A stretch of DNA of 32,256 bases from the NCBI GenBank assembly GCA_050249235.1, contig JBFWQW010000023.1, positions 1-32,256 of the forward strand, written 5' to 3'. Shown here piece after piece: positions 9,566 through 19,033 of this stretch. The translations under genes were made by a program, and so were the position numbers. The notes under the pieces are model-generated. The model worked only from the letters and a program-made list of their open reading frames with translations, was not told the DNA's origin and made no database searches. Position 1 is the stretch's first letter; every line of letters starts with the position of its first letter. The stretch comes from JAEKLB01 sp050249235. Lineage in GTDB: Bacteria > Actinomycetota > Acidimicrobiia > Acidimicrobiales > CADCSY01.

Positions 9566-10072
9566 TTGATGCGCAGCTCCGGCTCGGCTGGCGCCTCGCC
9601 TGCGCAGCTGGGCGTGCACGCAGCCGTACTCGTCTCGGTTGCTCGCTTCGCTGGCGCTCCGCAGCGTCACCAGCTGTGTTGATGCGCAGCTCGGGCTCGG
9701 CTGGCGCGTTGTTGATGCGCAGCTTCGGCTCGGCTGGCGCCTCGCCTGCGCAGCTGGGCGTGCACGCAGCCGTACCGGTCGGGGTTGCTGCTCCGGCTGG
9801 CGCCTGCGCAGCGTCACCAGCTGTGTTGATGCGCAGCTCCGGCTCGCCCGGGGGGCTCGCCTGCGCAGCTGGGCGTGCACGCAGCCGTACTCGTCTCGGT
9901 TGCTCGCTTCGCTGGCGCTCCGCAGCGTCACCAGCTGTGTTGATGCGCAGCTCCGGCTCGTCTGGCGCCTCGCCTGCGCAGCTGGGCGTGCACGCAGCCG
10001 TACCGGTCGGGGTTGCTGCTCCGGCTGGCGCCTGCGCAGCGTGGCTGTGCCGATGCGCAGCTTCGGCTTCCG
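9566..10072. repeat. Tandem array of ~114-bp noncoding repeats, two alternating subtypes
   Basis: Units begin with TTGATGCGCAGCT. Unit 1 is 9566-9678 (113 bp), unit 2 is a 33-bp truncated copy at 9679-9711, unit 3 is 9712-9825 (114), unit 4 is 9826-9939 (114), unit 5 is 9940-10050 (111), and a partial unit starts at 10051. All full units share GCGCAGCTGGGCGTGCACGC in the middle; units 1, 3 and 4 end in CAGCGTCACCAGCTGTG and unit 5 diverges there. Units 1 and 4 carry a GTTGCTCGCTTCGCTGGCG segment; units 3 and 5 carry GTTGCTGCTCCGGCTGGCG instead, so subtypes alternate A, (partial), B, A, B. Small indels change frame between units 3 and 4, which argues against coding. Each unit is rich in short palindromes (TGCGCA, CAGCTG, GTGCAC). 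The gap from the GNAT gene to pilT (9544-10173) holds no gene. Confidence 0.9.
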
Positions 10073-10173
10073 TTCTCAGCGTGGTGTCGTCCGTCTGGGT
10101 GGGTCCCTGCCTCCTGGCTCGTTTGGTGGGGTCCCGGCTTCAGGCTTGCCCGTGCGGTGCCGATAGGCACACC

Positions 10174-11268
<1,095 letters not shown>

Positions 11269-11275
11269 CCGCCAC

Positions 11276-11281
11276 TACCGT
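11276..11281 (+). promoter_or_regulatory. Candidate -10 box of the CCA-adding enzyme gene
   Basis: TACCGT matches TANNNT and lies 6 nt before the GTG at 11288. This supports a leaderless start there, although a GGGAGG overlaps the start codon too closely to serve as a normal ribosome binding site. Confidence 0.4.
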
Positions 11282-11287
11282 CGGGAG

Positions 11288-12673
11288 GTGGTTCCGGCGC
11301 GCGTGCAGGCGGTCATCGACGAGGTCGGCCCGCTGGCGGCCCGCTTCGCCGACGCCGGCCAGCGCATCTACCTGGTGGGCGGCACCGTCCGTGACCTGCT
11401 CTCGGGCCGGGACGCGGCCGACGTCGACTTCGACCTCACCACCGACGCCACGCCGGACCGCATCGAGTCGATCGTGGCCGGCTGGGCGGACGCCACCTGG
11501 ACCCAGGGCAAGCGGTTCGGCACCATCGGCTGCCGGCGGGACGGGCGCGACTACGAGATCACCACCCACCGGGCCGAGGTGTACGTGCCCGATTCCCGCA
11601 AGCCCGACGTGGCCTTCGCCGACGCCGTGGAGGTCGACCTCTCCCGCCGCGACTTCACGGTCAACGCCATGGCGCTGGCGCTGGGACGGCCGGACCCGGT
11701 GCTGGTCGACCCCTTCGGCGGCGCCGCCGACCTCGCCGCCGGCCGGCTCCGCACGCCCCGCTCGCCGGAGGAGTCGTTCTCCGACGACCCGCTGCGCATG
11801 TTGCGGGCGGCCCGGTTCGTCGCCACCCTCGGGCTGGCACCCGACCCCGAGCTGGTCGCCGCCGTCGAGCGCATGCACGACCGCCTCGAGATCGTGTCGG
11901 CAGAGCGGATCCGGGCCGAGCTGGACAAGCTCCTCGTCGGCGAGCGGCCCGGTGCCGGGCTGTGGTTCCTGGTCGACACCGGCCTGGCCGGGGTGTTCCT
12001 GCCCGAGCTGCCGAACATGGCGCTCGAGCAGGATCCGATCCACCGCCACAAGGACGTGCTGGCCCACACCATCGCCGTGGTCGAGAACACGAGCGCCGAC
12101 CTGGTCCTGCGCCTCGCCGCGCTGTTCCACGACGTCGGCAAGCCGAAGACCCGGTCGTTCGGCGGGGCCGGGAAGGTGTCGTTCCACCACCACGAGGTCG
12201 TCGGCGCCCGCATGACCCGCGACCGCCTCCAGGCGCTGCGCTACCCGACCGACCTGGCCGAGGACGTGGTGCGGCTGGTCGAGCTGCACCTGCGCTTCCA
12301 CACCTACCAGATGGGCTGGACCGACTCGGCCGTCCGCCGCTACGTCCGCGACGCGGGGCCGCTCCTCGACCGCCTGAACGAGCTCACCCGCTGCGACTGC
12401 ACCACCCGCAACCCCCGCAAGGCCGAGCAGCTGGCCCGGCGGATGGACGAGCTGGTGGCCCGGATCGCCGAGCTGCGGGCCGCCGAGGAGCTCGACGCCG
12501 TCCGCCCCGAGCTCGACGGCACCGCCGTCATGGACCGCCTCGGGCTGGCCCCGGGCCGGGCGGTGGGGGAGGCGCTGGCGTTCCTGCTCGAGCTGCGGCT
12601 CGAGGAGGGCCCGCTGGGCGAGGAGGAGGCCGGCCGTCGCCTCGACGCCTGGTGGGCGGCCCGCCAGGGCTGA
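11288..12673 (+). CDS. cca: CCA tRNA nucleotidyltransferase
   Basis: This enzyme adds or repairs the CCA tail of tRNAs. The 461-residue protein has the class II nucleotidyltransferase head: YLVGGTVRDLL, DVDFDLTTDATPD with the two catalytic carboxylates, and RRDFTVNAMAL. The RNA-binding neck has DDPLRMLRAARF. A C-terminal HD phosphohydrolase domain is present (HTIAVVENT, LFHDVGKPKTR, HHHEVVGA). The start could be GTG 11288 or GTG 11303; the -10-like TACCGT favours 11288. The mycobacterial homologue pcnA (Rv3907c) lies in the same neighbourhood near DUF6049. Convergent with the MFS gene. Confidence 0.93.
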   Translation: MVPARVQAVIDEVGPLAARFADAGQRIYLVGGTVRDLLSGRDAADVDFDLTTDATPDRIESIVAGWADATWTQGKRFGTIGCRRDGRDYEITTHRAEVYVPDSRKPDVAFADAVEVDLSRRDFTVNAMALALGRPDPVLVDPFGGAADLAAGRLRTPRSPEESFSDDPLRMLRAARFVATLGLAPDPELVAAVERMHDRLEIVSAERIRAELDKLLVGERPGAGLWFLVDTGLAGVFLPELPNMALEQDPIHRHKDVLAHTIAVVENTSADLVLRLAALFHDVGKPKTRSFGGAGKVSFHHHEVVGARMTRDRLQALRYPTDLAEDVVRLVELHLRFHTYQMGWTDSAVRRYVRDAGPLLDRLNELTRCDCTTRNPRKAEQLARRMDELVARIAELRAAEELDAVRPELDGTAVMDRLGLAPGRAVGEALAFLLELRLEEGPLGEEEAGRRLDAWWAARQG

Positions 12674-12684
12674 GCCGGCCAGGG

Positions 12685-12732
12685 GGCCCGGCCCGAGCTC
12701 GCCGGGCACGCCGGGAGTCCATGGGCCGGGCC
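12685..12732. terminator. Convergent terminator-like inverted repeat
   Basis: GGCCCGGCCC (12685-12694) and GGGCCGGGCC (12723-12732) form a perfect 10-bp stem with a 28-nt loop that itself holds repeated GCCGGG. It fills the gap between the convergent cca and MFS genes. No T-tract is present. Confidence 0.55.
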
Positions 12733-12733
12733 G

Positions 12734-13906
12734 TCAGCCGGCCGGGACGGCCCGGCCCGGGTCCCGGAGCACGGCCCGGAGCAGGAGCACGCCGGCCACC
12801 TCGACGACGGCGCCGGCCCCGAAGGCGGCCCGCTCGCCGCCCAGGGCCGCCACCAGGCCGAGCAGCGGCAGGCCGAGGCCCTGGGAGAGGTCGAAGAAGA
12901 GAGTGAAGGTGGCGACCGCGGCCGTCCGCTCGTTGTCCGGCGTGGCGCCGATCACGAGCGAGAACAGCGCCGGGTAGACGGGCGCCAGGCCGAGGGCCAT
13001 GACGGCGGTGCCGGCGTAGAGACCGGCCGGTGTGGTGGCCAGCGCGATGAGGGCCAGACCGACGGCCCCGAGGGCGATGCCCGCCCCCGCCACCCGGCGG
13101 CCGCCGAACACGTCGGCGGCCCGGGCCCCGGCGACGCGGACCACGAGCACCACCGCGCTGTAGAGCAGGAACACGCCGGCGGCGTCGTGCATCCCGAGGT
13201 CGTCGACGTGGAGGGCGACGAAGGTCTGGAAGGCGCCGAGGCCGGTGACGGCGAGGAGCAGCACCACGCCGGGGGCGAGGGCGGCGGGGTGCACCAGCCG
13301 GGTGCTGGTGGGCGCCTGGCCGGAGCCGCCGGGCGGGACGGCGAGGCCGAGCAGGGCCCCGATGGCGCACAGGGCGGCCGCCGTCCACCACACGGCGTCG
13401 GTCCCGTGGGCGTCACGGAGCACCTCGGCGAGGAAGGGCCCGATCCCGGTCCCGCCCCAGATGGCCACGGAGAAGTAGCTGGCGGCCTCGCCCCGTCGGG
13501 CGTCCGGCGCCAGGTCCTGCACGGCGGTGGCGGCCCCGACGAAGAACATCGCCTCGCCGCCGCCCATGACCAGCCGGGCGAGGACGAGCTGGGGCACGTC
13601 GGCTGCCAGCCCGTGGCCGAGCAGGGCCACGGCCGCCACCGTCCCGCCGCCGACCACCAGCACCTGCCGGCCGGAGCGGTCGCCGGTGCGCCCGACCCAG
13701 GGCCGGAGCAGGGCGGCGGTGACGGCCAGGGCTCCGGCCGTCACGCCGACGGCCAGCCCCCCGCCGCTGAGGTCGTCCTCCACCATGCGGGGCAGCGTCG
13801 GCAGGGACATGCCGATGGCGGTGAAGTAGGCCAGGGCGGCCAGGGTGATGACGGCGAAGGACCCGGTGACGAGCCGGGGCCGGGTGGCGTCGGGCCCGGT
13901 CGTCAC
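12734..13906 (-). CDS. MFS family transporter
   Basis: A 390-residue protein with about 12 hydrophobic segments. The loop between helices 2 and 3 has GRTGDRSGRQVLVVGG, the MFS signature A (GxxxDRxGRR type). A central polar linker (PPGGSGQAPTSTR) separates the two halves. The overall type resembles drug or sugar efflux carriers, but the substrate cannot be read from the sequence. The GTG start overlaps the stop of the methyltransferase gene as GTGA, so the two are translated together. Convergent with cca. Confidence 0.88.
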   Translation of the reverse strand: MTTGPDATRPRLVTGSFAVITLAALAYFTAIGMSLPTLPRMVEDDLSGGGLAVGVTAGALAVTAALLRPWVGRTGDRSGRQVLVVGGGTVAAVALLGHGLAADVPQLVLARLVMGGGEAMFFVGAATAVQDLAPDARRGEAASYFSVAIWGGTGIGPFLAEVLRDAHGTDAVWWTAAALCAIGALLGLAVPPGGSGQAPTSTRLVHPAALAPGVVLLLAVTGLGAFQTFVALHVDDLGMHDAAGVFLLYSAVVLVVRVAGARAADVFGGRRVAGAGIALGAVGLALIALATTPAGLYAGTAVMALGLAPVYPALFSLVIGATPDNERTAAVATFTLFFDLSQGLGLPLLGLVAALGGERAAFGAGAVVEVAGVLLLRAVLRDPGRAVPAG

Positions 13907-14400
13907 ACCCCGAGCTTGCGGGCCCGCACGACGAGGACGGGCTCCGGCTCGACGATGGTGTCGATCCGGAAGTTGGTGCGCTGCAGCGCGCCGAACAGGG
14001 CGCCGAAGGTGCGCCCGGCGAAGTAGGAGCCCCCGGTCGAGGCCGGGTGGAGGACGGCGAGCAGGAGCAGGCCGTCGCCGCGCAGCACCCGGTTGGCCTG
14101 CCGGAGCAGGCGGTCGGCGTCGGCGACCTCGTCGAGGGAGCCGTCGAGCACGACCGCGTCGATGGTGTCGGCCCGCAGGAAGGCGAGGTCGGCGAGCTCA
14201 CCGTGGTGGAGCTCGAGGCGGACGGCCTCGTCGGCGGCCACCTGGCGGACGGCGGCCACCCGCGAGCCCGACGGGTCGACGGCGGTGACGACGGCGCCCC
14301 TCGCGGCCAGCTCGACCGCGTGGCAGGACTGCGTGAAGCCGAGCTCGAGCACCCGGCGGCCCGTGACCTCCCCGAGGAGGTGCAGGTGGTCCTCGATCAT
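13903..14400 (-). CDS. Class I SAM-dependent methyltransferase-like protein
   Basis: A short Rossmann methyltransferase fold of 165 residues. RRVLELGFTQSCHAVELA takes the position of motif I, but the usual GxGxG is replaced by LGFTQS. VTAVDPSGSRV is the acidic strand 2 loop, and IDAVVLDGSLDEVADADRLL with VLRGDGLLLL are motifs II-III. It may bind SAM weakly or have lost activity. The substrate is unknown. It starts with ATG 19 nt after the ino1 stop and overlaps the MFS gene, so it belongs to the padR-ino1 transcript. Confidence 0.75.
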   Translation of the reverse strand: MIEDHLHLLGEVTGRRVLELGFTQSCHAVELAARGAVVTAVDPSGSRVAAVRQVAADEAVRLELHHGELADLAFLRADTIDAVVLDGSLDEVADADRLLRQANRVLRGDGLLLLAVLHPASTGGSYFAGRTFGALFGALQRTNFRIDTIVEPEPVLVVRARKLGV

Positions 14401-14419
14401 GCGGGGGTGCCGGGGCGCC

Positions 14420-15550
14420 TCACGGCGCGCCCCGGGAGAAGTCCTCCACCATGTCGCGGGCCTGCTCGTCGTGGTACTGCACGGGCGGCGACTTCATGAA
14501 GTAGGCGGAGGGGCCGAGCAGCGGGCCGCCGATCCCACGGTCGAGGGCGACCTTGGCGCAGCGCACCGCGTCGATGATCACGCCGGCCGAGTTCGGCGAG
14601 TCGTGGACCTCGAGCTTCAGCTCGACGGTGAGCGGCACGTCGCCGAAGTTGCGGCCCTCGAGGCGGATGAACGCCCACTTCCGGTCGTCGAGCCAGGGCA
14701 CGTGGTCGGACGGGCCGATGTGCACGTCGCGGTCGCTGATCCCGGCGTCGATCTGGCTGGTGACGGACTGCGTCTTCGAGATCTTCTTCGACTTCAGCCG
14801 GGAGCGCTCGAGCATGTTCATGAAGTCCATGTTCCCGCCGAAGTTCAGCTGGTACGTGTGGTCGATCGTCGTGCCCCGGTCCTCGAACAGGCGGGCCAGC
14901 GTCCGGTGGACGATGGTGGCGCCGACCTGGCTCTTGATGTCGTCGCCGACGATCGGGAGGTTGGCGTCGGTGAACTTCTGGGCCCACGCCGGGTTCGAGG
15001 CGATGAACACCGGGATGGCGTTGACGAAGGCGACGCCGGCGTCGAGGCAGGCCTGGGCGTAGTGCTTCTGCGCCTCCTCGGAGCCGACGGGGAGGTAGGA
15101 GACGAGCACGTCGACCCGGGCGGCCCGGAGGGCCTCGGCCACGTCGACGGGCGCGGCCGGCGACTCCTCGCAGGTCTGGCGGTAGAACTCGCCGAAGCCG
15201 TCGAAGGTGGGCCCCCGCAGCACGGGGACGCCCAGCTCGGGCACCTCGGCGAAGGTGACGGTGTTGTTCTGGCCGGCGCCGATGGCCTTCGACAGGTCGA
15301 GGCCGACCTTGTCGGCGTCGACGTCGAACGCGGCCACCACGTCGACGTCGCCCACGTGGTAGCCCCCGAGCACCACGTGCATGAGCCCGGGCACCCGATC
15401 GCCGGGGTCGGCGTCCTTGTAGAACTCGATCCCCTGGACGAGGGAGCTGGCGCAGTTGCCCACGCCGGCGATCGCCAGTCGCACCTTCTTGTCGCCCCGG
15501 GGGGCGGCTCCGCCGCGGGCCGACGGGTCGCTGCCGGACTGGATGGTCAT
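14420..15550 (-). CDS. ino1: Inositol-3-phosphate synthase
   Basis: This enzyme turns glucose 6-phosphate into inositol 3-phosphate with NAD, the first step to phosphatidylinositol, mycothiol and related actinobacterial molecules. The 376-residue protein has the Rossmann motif AIAGVGNCASS near residue 27, AFDVDADKVG, the VNAIPVFIASNP segment and GDDIKSQVGATI with the catalytic lysine region. It is the short actinobacterial/archaeal type. The ATG at 15550 has GAGGAGG upstream inside padR, and the ATGA overlap couples the two. The pair ino1-padR matches Rv0046c-Rv0047c. Confidence 0.95.
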   Translation of the reverse strand: MTIQSGSDPSARGGAAPRGDKKVRLAIAGVGNCASSLVQGIEFYKDADPGDRVPGLMHVVLGGYHVGDVDVVAAFDVDADKVGLDLSKAIGAGQNNTVTFAEVPELGVPVLRGPTFDGFGEFYRQTCEESPAAPVDVAEALRAARVDVLVSYLPVGSEEAQKHYAQACLDAGVAFVNAIPVFIASNPAWAQKFTDANLPIVGDDIKSQVGATIVHRTLARLFEDRGTTIDHTYQLNFGGNMDFMNMLERSRLKSKKISKTQSVTSQIDAGISDRDVHIGPSDHVPWLDDRKWAFIRLEGRNFGDVPLTVELKLEVHDSPNSAGVIIDAVRCAKVALDRGIGGPLLGPSAYFMKSPPVQYHDEQARDMVEDFSRGAP

Positions 15551-16134
15551 GCTGGGTCCTCCTCGCTCTCGATGAGGCGGTCGATCCACTCGATGTCCCG
15601 CTCCGTCGACTCGGTGTCGTGTTCGATCAGGCTGCGCGTGTAGCGGTCGAGCCGGTCGCCGCTGTCGCCGATGGTGTGCCGCCGTTCCCGCAGCCGGGCC
15701 TCCAGGGCCACCCGCCGCTGGCGGAGGATCTCGAGGCGGACCGGCGGCTCGCTGAAGCGGCAGAACGCGAGCTGCAGGGCAAAGGATCGGTCGTCGTCGG
15801 CCGGCCCGGCAAGGAGCTCGACCAGGCGGCGCTCGCCCTCCTCGGTGAGGCCGTAGACCTTCTTGCCACGCGGGCCCCGTCGGGACAGGCGCCGGGCGGC
15901 CCGGAAGGCGGCGGCCTCGCCGGCGAAGGAGCCGGTCATCGGGAAGGCGGGGGCGGCGTCGGCGGCTTCGACCGCCTTCACCAGGCCGGCGGCCTCCAGC
16001 CGGGCCAGGGCCGGATAGAGCGACCCGAACGAGATGCTCGACAAGGGGCCGAGCACGTCCCGCAGGCGCTTCTTGAGCTCGTAGCCGTGCAGCTCGGACT
16101 CCTTGAGGAGGCCCAGGACGGCGAGCTCGATCAC
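15547..16134 (-). CDS. PadR family transcriptional regulator
   Basis: The protein (195 residues) has an N-terminal winged helix: LAVLGLLKESELHGYELKKRL, SFGSLYPALARLEAAGLV and KKVYGLTEEGERRL are the PadR hallmarks. The C-terminal half (DRSFALQLAFCRF to the end) is a helical dimerization domain of the Vir/AphA type. It lacks any ribosome binding site; its GTG lies exactly where transcription should begin from the promoter at 16141-16169. A palindrome within that promoter suggests autoregulation of padR, ino1 and the following genes. An inducer is unknown. Confidence 0.9.
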   Translation of the reverse strand: MIELAVLGLLKESELHGYELKKRLRDVLGPLSSISFGSLYPALARLEAAGLVKAVEAADAAPAFPMTGSFAGEAAAFRAARRLSRRGPRGKKVYGLTEEGERRLVELLAGPADDDRSFALQLAFCRFSEPPVRLEILRQRRVALEARLRERRHTIGDSGDRLDRYTRSLIEHDTESTERDIEWIDRLIESEEDPA

Positions 16135-16140
16135 GGGTGC

Positions 16141-16169
16141 AACCTATCGGTCCGATATATCGAACGCAA
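16141..16169 (-). promoter_or_regulatory. padR-ino1 promoter with palindromic operator; leaderless
   Basis: On the minus strand a -35 TTGCGT (16164-16169) and a -10 TAGGTT (16141-16146) are 17 bp apart. The spacer holds the perfect palindrome CGATATATCG (16153-16162), an AT-rich island in a very GC-rich region. The GTG start lies 6 nt after the -10, so transcription should begin at or next to the start codon. The palindrome is a good candidate PadR site. Confidence 0.65.
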
Positions 16170-16344
16170 CTACCGATCGTCGTCCCGGCGCACCGATGGT
16201 CCCGCGCCCGGCGCGCCGGCAGCGACCGGGGCGGCGCTGGCGGGGCGAGCCGGGCGGCGGGGTGGGTGGACCGGTGCGAGCCCCGGGGCGACGACGGGTG
16301 GGCGGCGGTGGGGAGGCGAACGGTCCGGGCCGGCGGCGGGCTGG

Positions 16345-16442
16345 CGCGGGTCGGGCGGGTGGGTGACGAGAGGGCGGGTGGGGGGACGAGAGGGCGGGCG
16401 GGTGGGGACGAGAGGGCGGGGGGGGACGAGAGGACGGGCGGG
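16345..16442. repeat. G-rich minisatellite between padR and the DUF5318 gene
   Basis: Four copies of GACGAGAGG-type units begin at 16365, 16385, 16407 and 16425 (spacings 20, 22 and 18), separated by runs such as GGGCGGGTGGGG. The plus strand could form G-quadruplexes. The gap 16170-16463 holds no gene; the rest of it is GC-rich without other clear structure. Confidence 0.7.
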
Positions 16443-16450
16443 AGGATCGG

Positions 16451-16456
16451 TAGCCT
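16451..16456 (+). promoter_or_regulatory. Candidate -10 box, leaderless start of DUF5318 gene
   Basis: TAGCCT matches TANNNT and lies 7 nt before the ATG at 16464. No ribosome binding site separates them. Confidence 0.45.
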
Positions 16457-16463
16457 CCCGGGC

Positions 16464-16883
16464 ATGTCCTTCGATCCGCTCGGCGGGGCCGGGGCGCCGT
16501 CGTCCCGGTCCACGCCCGGGGAGATCGACTACCGCCTGGCCCGACGTCAGGTGGTCGGCCAGTTCCGCCGGGGCCGCCTCGGCCGCCACGAGGTCTGCGA
16601 CGCCCACCCCGAGCTCGTGCGGGCGGCCCGCAACGTCGGGGCCGCCACCGACGAGGTCTGCCCGATCTGCGAGGACGCCACCGTCGTCCACGTCTCCTAC
16701 GTCTTCGGCCCGGGGCTGTCGGCCCAGGGTCGCTGCGTCACGACCCGGGCCGAGCTCGACCGCCTCCGGGGCCGGGACGAGCTGGCCTGCTACGTGGTCG
16801 AGGTCTGCCCGGCCTGCTCGTGGAACCACCTGGCCCGGACCTTCGTGGTCGCCCCGGCCCGCCGCCGGTCGGCGTCGCGCTGA
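16464..16883 (+). CDS. DUF5318 zinc-ribbon-like protein
   Basis: A 139-residue cytoplasmic protein of unknown function, conserved beside ponA in actinobacteria (Rv0049 in M. tuberculosis). It starts with a polar tail and then EIDYRLARRQVV and GRHEVCDAHPELVRAARNVG. Two CxxC pairs, CPIC (about 68) and CPAC (about 120), plus nearby Cys and His residues, suggest a bound zinc. VVEVCPACSWNHL is the most characteristic segment. The ATG at 16464 was chosen because the frame upstream crosses the G-rich repeat. It lies divergent from padR and 60 nt before the PBP gene. Confidence 0.85.
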   Translation: MSFDPLGGAGAPSSRSTPGEIDYRLARRQVVGQFRRGRLGRHEVCDAHPELVRAARNVGAATDEVCPICEDATVVHVSYVFGPGLSAQGRCVTTRAELDRLRGRDELACYVVEVCPACSWNHLARTFVVAPARRRSASR

Positions 16884-16943
16884 GGTGAGGGGATCCGGGG
16901 AGGAAGCGGCGCGGTCCGGCCGCCCGCGGGTGGGAGCGGCGGT

Positions 16944-18959
16944 TTGAGGGAGATCGTGCTGCCCTGGCGGCGGTCGGGGAAGCGGTCGATCGTCTGGCGC
17001 CTGCGCCGGGTGTGGTTCAGCCTCGGCCTGCTCGGCATCGCCGGCGTCTCCGGGTTCGGCTACGTCCTGGCCCAGGTCCCGCTGCCCGAGATCGACCCGC
17101 CGATCGAGACGACGTTCCTGCTCGACGCCGCCGGCGGCAAGCTGGCCGAGCTCTCGCCCCCCGGCGGCGAGAACCGGGTCCTCGTCGAGCTGGGCGCCGT
17201 CTCGCCGGTGCTCATCGACGCCGTGCTCGCCGCCGAGGACCGCGACTTCTTCACCCACCCCGGCGTCGACCTCAGCGCGATCGTGCGGGCCACGCTCGCC
17301 GATCTCCGGGGCAAGCGCCTCCAGGGCGGCTCGACCATCACCCAGCAGTACGTCAAGCAGGAGCTGGTGGGCACCGAGCGGACCATCATCCGCAAGCTCC
17401 GCGAGGCGACGCTGGCGGTGAAGCTCGAGCAGAAGCTCAGCAAGCGGGAGATCCTCGAGCGCTACCTGAACACCGTCTACTTCGGGCGCAACGCCTACGG
17501 CGTCGAGGCCGCGGCCCGGGCCTATTTCTTCGTCGGCGCCGGCGAGCTCGACGTGGGTCAGGCGGCCCTGCTCGCCGGGCTCATCCGGGCGCCGGAGTCG
17601 GCCGACCCGTCGACCCACCCGGAGGAGGCCACCCGCCGCCGTGACACGGCCCTGCGGGCCATGGTCGAGGCCGGCAAGATCGACGCCGCCACCGAGGCGG
17701 CCGCCGCCGCCGTGCCGATCCAGGAGCTGGCCCGGCCCCGGGCCGACGTGCCGAAGGATCGCTACGTCGGGGCCGAGTGGGGCACCCAGTACATCGTCGA
17801 GCACGTCCGCCAGACGCTGCCGCTGCTCGGGTTCACCGACGACGAGATCAACGGAGGCGGGCTGCGGGTCCACACCACCATCGACATGCGCCTCCAGGAG
17901 GCGGCCTACACCGCCGTCTACCGCAACCAGCTGAACCAGGAGGGCGACCCGGCCGGGGCCCTCGTCTCGATCGACACGACGGGCGCCGTCCGGGCGATGG
18001 TCGGCGGCCGCGACTGGAACGCCGGCGACCCCTGGGCGAAGGTGAACCTGGCCACGGGCACGCTCGGCGGGGGCACGGGCCGCCAGGCCGGCTCCTCGTT
18101 CAAGCCCTTCGCCCTGGCCACGGCCATCGCCGACGGCTACTCGCTGCGCACGCCGTTCGACGCCCCCTCGAGCGTGGTGTTCCCGAAGGCGAACAACGGC
18201 CGGGACTACAAGGTCTCGAACTACGGGGGCTCGTCCTTCGGGCGCATCGACCTCCTCAGGGCCACGACCAGCTCGGTCAACACCGCCTACGCCCAGCTGA
18301 TCGAGGCGCTGGGCCCGGCCCGGGTGGCCGACATGGCCCGCCGGCTCGGCATCACCTCCCCGATCGAGTCGCCGAACCTGGCCATCGTGCTCGGGACGCC
18401 CAGCGTGTCGGTGCTCGACATGGCCGACGCCTACCTCACGTTCGCCACCCGGGGGGTCCAGGTCGCCCCGACGCTGATCTCGATGGTCACCGACGCCGAC
18501 GGGGCGGTGCTCTGGCGCCACCGGCCGGAGCGGGTCCGGGTGCTCCAGGAGTCGGAGGCCGACCTCGTCACCGCCGCCCTCGAGACGGTGGTGACCGGTG
18601 GGACGGGCACCCGGGCCCGGCTGGCCGTGCCTGTCGCCGGCAAGACCGGCACCACCCAGCAGAACGGCGACGCCTGGTTCGTCGGGTACACGCCCGCGTT
18701 GGCGACGGCGGTGTGGGTGGGCTTCCCCGAGGGCCAGGACAAGCCGATGAGCAACGTCCACGGCATCGCCGTCACGGGCGGCACCTTCCCGGCCAGCGCC
18801 TTCCGCGACTACATGGAGCGGGCCGTCGAGGACCCCCGGTGGGCGGGCGAGTTCGTGGCGCCGGCCGACCTCGACGTCGGCCGCCACCTGCAGACGGTCA
18901 ACCACGACCTGCCCGCCGGCGAGGAGCCGAACGCGCCACCTCCGGGCACGCCCGGCTGA
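16944..18959 (+). CDS. ponA: Bifunctional class A penicillin-binding protein
   Basis: This protein polymerizes and crosslinks peptidoglycan at the outer face of the membrane. A short basic N-terminus and one transmembrane helix (about 24-45) lead to a GT51 glycosyltransferase domain: AAEDRDFFTHPGVD with the catalytic Glu, RLQGGSTITQQYVKQ, and LNTVYFGRNAYGVEAAA. The transpeptidase domain has SSFK (active-site Ser), SSVN and KTGTT. Length is 671 residues and there is no PASTA domain. The start may be TTG 16944 (GGGAG upstream) or GTG 16956. It matches ponA1 (Rv0050) by order. Confidence 0.93.
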   Translation: MREIVLPWRRSGKRSIVWRLRRVWFSLGLLGIAGVSGFGYVLAQVPLPEIDPPIETTFLLDAAGGKLAELSPPGGENRVLVELGAVSPVLIDAVLAAEDRDFFTHPGVDLSAIVRATLADLRGKRLQGGSTITQQYVKQELVGTERTIIRKLREATLAVKLEQKLSKREILERYLNTVYFGRNAYGVEAAARAYFFVGAGELDVGQAALLAGLIRAPESADPSTHPEEATRRRDTALRAMVEAGKIDAATEAAAAAVPIQELARPRADVPKDRYVGAEWGTQYIVEHVRQTLPLLGFTDDEINGGGLRVHTTIDMRLQEAAYTAVYRNQLNQEGDPAGALVSIDTTGAVRAMVGGRDWNAGDPWAKVNLATGTLGGGTGRQAGSSFKPFALATAIADGYSLRTPFDAPSSVVFPKANNGRDYKVSNYGGSSFGRIDLLRATTSSVNTAYAQLIEALGPARVADMARRLGITSPIESPNLAIVLGTPSVSVLDMADAYLTFATRGVQVAPTLISMVTDADGAVLWRHRPERVRVLQESEADLVTAALETVVTGGTGTRARLAVPVAGKTGTTQQNGDAWFVGYTPALATAVWVGFPEGQDKPMSNVHGIAVTGGTFPASAFRDYMERAVEDPRWAGEFVAPADLDVGRHLQTVNHDLPAGEEPNAPPPGTPG

Positions 18960-19033
18960 AGGCGCCGGTCCCGAGCCCGCGGGCTGACCCCGCGCCCGGC
19001 GCGCCGCGCTTTCGGGTGCGGCCGCAGCGGGCC

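Noticed and set aside
9215..9931. Repeat-encoded protein on the minus strand (recurrent GCVHAQLRR-type segments)
   Set aside because: Units differ in length by indels that change frame, and the frame also runs antisense through the GNAT gene; it is best explained as open frame in GC-rich repeat DNA.
9566..10072. CRISPR array
   Set aside because: Repeats are ~114 bp and directly adjacent, without unique spacers of constant length, and no cas genes are present.
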